DNA of 64,000 bases from Siphonodentalium dalli (lineage: Eukaryota > Mollusca > Scaphopoda > Gadilida > Siphonodentaliidae): NCBI GenBank assembly GCA_032622095.1, contig CP136069.1:103942278-104006277 (forward strand), in the 5' to 3' direction. The notes under the pieces are model-generated. The model worked only from the letters and a program-made list of their open reading frames with translations, searched no databases and was not told the DNA's origin. Below are positions 60,723 through 64,000 of the stretch, one piece after another. The translations under genes were made by a program, and so were the position numbers. Position 1 is the first letter of the stretch. Every line of letters begins with the position of its first letter.

Positions 60723-62835
60723 TAAAATACAAGACAGATAACTCTATATATCCCGTCTACGCTCACGCTTTACGAAGTCCAGCGCAATGAAATTTCACTA
60801 TTGTTAACCGGCTGTTGACTCATAGAAATGTCGGGCCTGCAAAACGCGTTATTTTTCAAACTAGCTGTGAATTTTGATAGGCGTAACACAGCTTATTGGA
60901 TAAGCATAGAAAGGCAGTGTAATTCGTCGAAATTAATGACAAGTGGTGCAAATTTCAACTTAATGCATAGTTTGTTGTGTTTATCTTTGTATACTTTCAC
61001 AAAATTGGCAGTTCGAACCATGTACCATGGCAAATATTAGCAATAGTTTTTTACCCGTATAGAACGATTAATGGGGATAGAACCGACTCGATCAGGAGAG
61101 AACCCAAACAATAATCAAAATTCGCGGTTCTTGTCGTTGTTGTGACTCGCACAATGAATTTTTCGTTATTAACACGCTCATTGGTGCCACAGATTGTTGT
61201 GGGATCGAAAATAACTAATCGAATTATCACCTAGATGCCTCAAAATTGCGTTTTAACTGTCAAAAAGTCGTGAAAATGTATAATTTCGATCAGCAAGAAC
61301 CGTCACAAATCAGGCAAGAACCATCACAAACCGGCGATAGAACGATTTCCGATGTAACAGTTCCTACACAGTGACTCTGTCCCTATTCACCCAAAGACCT
61401 CTCATTGTGAGCTCCAATAGTTTTTACAATACAAAGGTGTTATCTATATAATGTTATACAGACATAATATGATGAGGATGCTGGCCCCTATGACCCCTGA
61501 ATCGAAACAGATTACCATAGTTCATATAAAGAAAGTAGGTATCCCTCAATCAAATGGTTTCACACATTACAATGTTTTACAAATAGCTTGGACACTAAAA
61601 TCCATAACCTTCAATGTTAATCTTCTAAGCGCTCTGTGGCCCCTAAAATTCAATCAATCCTGACAATATGAACAAATGGGAAAATAAGGTTCCTGGAAAT
61701 ATTAAGAACATCTACCATCTTTATTTTCCAAACAAAGCATCACCTACAATAGTCATGTAGATTTATGATTTATCTGCCTGTTACCTATGCATAGATAAAT
61801 AATATTGGCTATCAGCCATTATTTTAATTTCAAATTGAAAGCATGTGTCTGAAGGGTTAATATATTTATAAAAAATCAATTAATCAGTCAATACCAAAAT
61901 CGATAGAAGTGAATAGTGTGGAAAGATAACCATAGATAAGATATATGAGGAAGAGTCCATGTACATTATAGCATTTGTATAAGGGAACCTTGCAAAGGGT
62001 TAATTACTTTTGGAAGCAGATCAATGGAATATAGAATAGGAGAAACAACAGTCTCATACTGCCCTAAATCAATTTGACAGATAGTATAAACTATTTGCCA
62101 GCCAGTGAGCAGTTGTTTTTATCTTTACCTTCATCTATTAAACCACCCCTGGAGTTCTGAACCATATGTCATCACTCAACTAATAACAGATTTCACTTGG
62201 AATGACATCTATTAAACGTACTCTCATATACTCTGGAATTGGATGGTCACATGGTAATTTATTGATATCATTATATTACATACAACTATTGCCATAACTA
62301 AAGGACCATAACTATTGCAATGAAATATTCATATTTTCAAAACAGGACATCACACCTAATTAATAGTATAAAACCCAAACAAATGAAAGTGTCAATGACA
62401 ATTTTTTGTTTAATTTAATTGTTTTTTTTATTATTTTAAAAGTTAAAAAAAAATATTCAATAATTTTTGTGTTTGTAAATTGAGCAAAAAATGTGTCATA
62501 ACTTCTTTAAAATAAATCGGATCACACCCATATTCGAACTCGATCTGTATTTTGGGCTGAGAAATTCACACAGCAAATTTGATTCCAATCAGATAAAAAA
62601 TGTTTGAGTTACGACAACATGCGAATTCTAATTCGAAAAAGGGCCATAACTCTGTGAAAAAGACCCGGATCAAACCCATATTTTATTTTGGCCTGAGAAA
62701 CCGATATACAAAATTTGGTTGTGATCGGATAGAAACTAGAAACGGACGGATAGACAGACGGACGGACGGACGACGAGTGGTCAATCCGGACGTCGACACT
62801 ATGTTTACCATACTATGGTATGGGTAAACATAAAA

Positions 62836-63660
62836 ATTGTTGTATTTGGCCAAGGGAAATATGAAAATGAGATATTTTATATTGGAAATGAGCATATAGA
62901 ATTATCCAAAAGTTATTAGTATCTTGGGATGACATTTAGCAATGAGAACCAATTTATTGACGAATAGAAAAAAAGGTGTGCTGCGCCCAAAAAGGCTATG
63001 TTCTCACTCATTCACAAAATGAGAAAATCACATGTAACCTTTGATGTTATAATTGATATATATAATAAAGCAACCCTCACGTATGGATATGAAGTATGGG
63101 GATATGGTTCTAATGCTATGGTTGAGACAACAGAGTTATTGTTGTTAAAATTCATTTTGGGCATGAAGATTACAACACCGACTGCTATGATATATGGTGA
63201 ACTGGGCATAATCCCAGTTTCAGCTATAATTAAACACAAAATGTTATGTTACTGGACCAGAATGATTGAAGGTGAAGGCTGGCAATTGACAAAAATACTA
63301 TATGAGTCAATGATTTGAAGTAAAAAAAACTAAGCGTGCCTTTAAATGTGTGAATGGCATCAGAAAAATATTAAATGAAATTGGAATGTCATTTATTTGG
63401 AGCGACCAACATTTATATAGGAGGTTAATGCCTTAATGGTTCAAATATGCAACAGGGGATAGACTAAGAGATATGCACATGCAAGAATGAAGGGGTAAAC
63501 TTGATACTTCTTATAAATACATATTTTATAGAGCAGTTAAACACAATTACGCAATGGAACCACATATCAAATACATCAGATGCAAAGGTCATAGCATAAA
63601 CGTGACGAAGTTTTGTATTAGTTGAGCTAAAATCGAATCTGCACTTTAGGTACAAGACAT
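62836..63660 (+). pseudogene. LINE polymerase remnant, 3' portion
   Basis: Continues the LINE interrupted at 57462: KIVVFGQGKYENE, YPKVISILG-type QYLG region, then a clear 106-codon frame (62998-63318) with IYNKATLTYGYEVWGYGSNA, FILGMKITTPTAMIYGELGI and MLCYWTRMIEGE. These are thumb and connection motifs of LINE polymerases. Further weak segments run to about 63660, only some 60 bp from the donor of the first visible transporter exon. Not a host gene. Confidence 0.85.
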
Positions 63661-63726
63661 TTTACACATAAATGGTATTTACTGATAGCCTCCTGTATAA
63701 ATGTATAATTTTTCTATACAACTCAC

Positions 63727-63867
63727 CAATCATCCCAAGCTTGAACCACCCAACTCCCTTCGCTTGATGTGCGACCAGGGAGAATCCGACAGTAGCACCA
63801 ACTATGCTGTGCGTTGTGGACACAGGAAGAGCAAAGAAGGTGGCGACAAGAAGCCAAATGCAAGATC
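63727..63867 (-). CDS. slc20a: SLC20/PiT phosphate transporter, first visible exon
   Basis: A 141-bp exon between an AG acceptor (cttatag) and donor gtgagt, entering and leaving in phase 1. It encodes [31 protein letters not shown], then [15 protein letters not shown]. The [16 protein letters not shown] block is the hallmark of the PHO4/PiT fold, where the N-terminal half carries substrate-binding polar residues within re-entrant segments. The protein imports phosphate with sodium across the plasma membrane. A TTG-initiated open frame runs upstream across the acceptor but is intron. Earlier exons lie right of the window. Paralogue (SLC20A1 or A2-like) cannot be decided from this part. Confidence 0.96.
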
Positions 63868-63901
63868 CTATAAGTATTAAATAAGACAAACCGGTATATA
63901 A

Positions 63902-64000
63902 TCTATACTAATAAACCTCAATTTGGGTTGTTTGTTTGTCCGATCAAACGACTCGACCATCGGAGATGAACATTTATATATAGGGGTAATTTGACGAGGG
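63902..64000 (+). mobile_element. Helitron 5' end, continues beyond window
   Basis: After A at 63901 the sequence reads TCTATACTAATAAACCTCA, a very common animal Helitron 5' start, followed by gtttgtttgt and gactcgaccatcggaga. The 3' end is outside the window. It lies in the intron upstream of the first visible exon. Confidence 0.7.

Larger units (their letters stand above)
57657..61373. mobile_element. hAT-type element, 3.7 kb, with 8-bp target duplication
   Basis: Left end CACTGTGTAGGAACTG and the complementary right end CAGTTCCTACACAGTG. The arms are identical for about 43 bp and similar for about 85 bp. Both sides are flanked by actctgtc (57649-57656 and 61374-61381), the 8-bp duplication typical of hAT transposition. 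Interior open frames are short and unlike hAT transposase, so it is non-autonomous. It contains a nested Helitron (60161-60722) and an interlocked inverted repeat (59369-59521). Its interior otherwise shows poly-G (58618-58628) and poly-C (58971-58981) only. Confidence 0.92.
57462..62835. mobile_element. Family X (HINE-like) element split by a hAT-type insertion
   Basis: The left end aacgagaggccgatcacg lies at 57462 and the right end (gacg)n plus accatactatggtatgggta at 62750-62828. Removing 57657-61373 and one 8-bp duplication leaves about 1.65 kb. The right half shares the AT-rich spacer and core order of the copy at 29012-30341. It sits inside the LINE, whose similarity is continuous across it. 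Confidence 0.8.

Overview
This is a eukaryotic, animal-type genomic window, and almost all of it is intron and transposable-element sequence. The repeat families point to a lophotrochozoan, most likely a mollusc. They are (GACR)n-bearing pearl/Helitron-associated elements, a family whose inner end reads caggtgagctaaaaa, CR1/jockey-type LINEs and a DIRS-type retroelement. The species is not identified. I see no prokaryotic genes, CRISPR, rRNA or credible tRNA.

One host gene is supported: a sodium-dependent phosphate transporter of the SLC20/PiT (PHO4) family on the minus strand. Four exons read in transcript order at 63867-63727, 54557-54472, 39314-39218 and 18790-18671. All have AG/GT splice sites and their reading phases match at all three internal junctions (1, 0, 1). 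They encode a central block of the N-terminal half of the transporter. Introns are about 9, 15 and 20 kb. The N-terminal exons lie beyond 64000 and the C-terminal half lies left of the window or was not recognised.

Layout. 1-4627: nine Helitrons joined end to end, CTAG directly abutting TC, with 25 copies of a core carrying a palindromic NRF1-like site. 5.3-9.5 kb: small inverted-repeat and pearl-like elements, a nested minisatellite and a decayed gene of a PIN-like/Cys-rich invertebrate family. 10.1-15.4 kb: GAT microsatellite and two head-to-head LINE remnants. 15.5-18.2 kb: a complete short Helitron and a 1.9 kb inverted-end element. 23.1-33 kb: long Helitron-like element, a 2 kb TIR transposon, a HINE-like element, a LINE fragment and a second Helitron-like copy. 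34.1-35.6 kb: large foldback element. 36.5-37 kb: 16-bp minisatellite. 38.2-43.3 kb: LINE remnant, exon, then a nearly intact LINE. 44.2-48.4 kb: two HINE-like copies, a LINE ORF1 head-to-head with a DIRS remnant. 48.4-53.5 kb: a 127-bp direct repeat, a Tc1/mariner-type MITE and an inverted pair. 54.6-63.7 kb: a tandem duplication preserving an empty insertion site, then a nest in which a LINE contains a HINE-like element, which contains a hAT-type element with 8-bp target duplications, which contains a Helitron. 63.9 kb: the 5' end of another Helitron.

The transporter exons are the only sequence here likely to be under host protein-coding constraint. The rest records successive insertions into its introns. 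The most unusual structures are the seamless Helitron concatemer, the shared architecture of several unrelated (GACR)n families, and the four-level nest.
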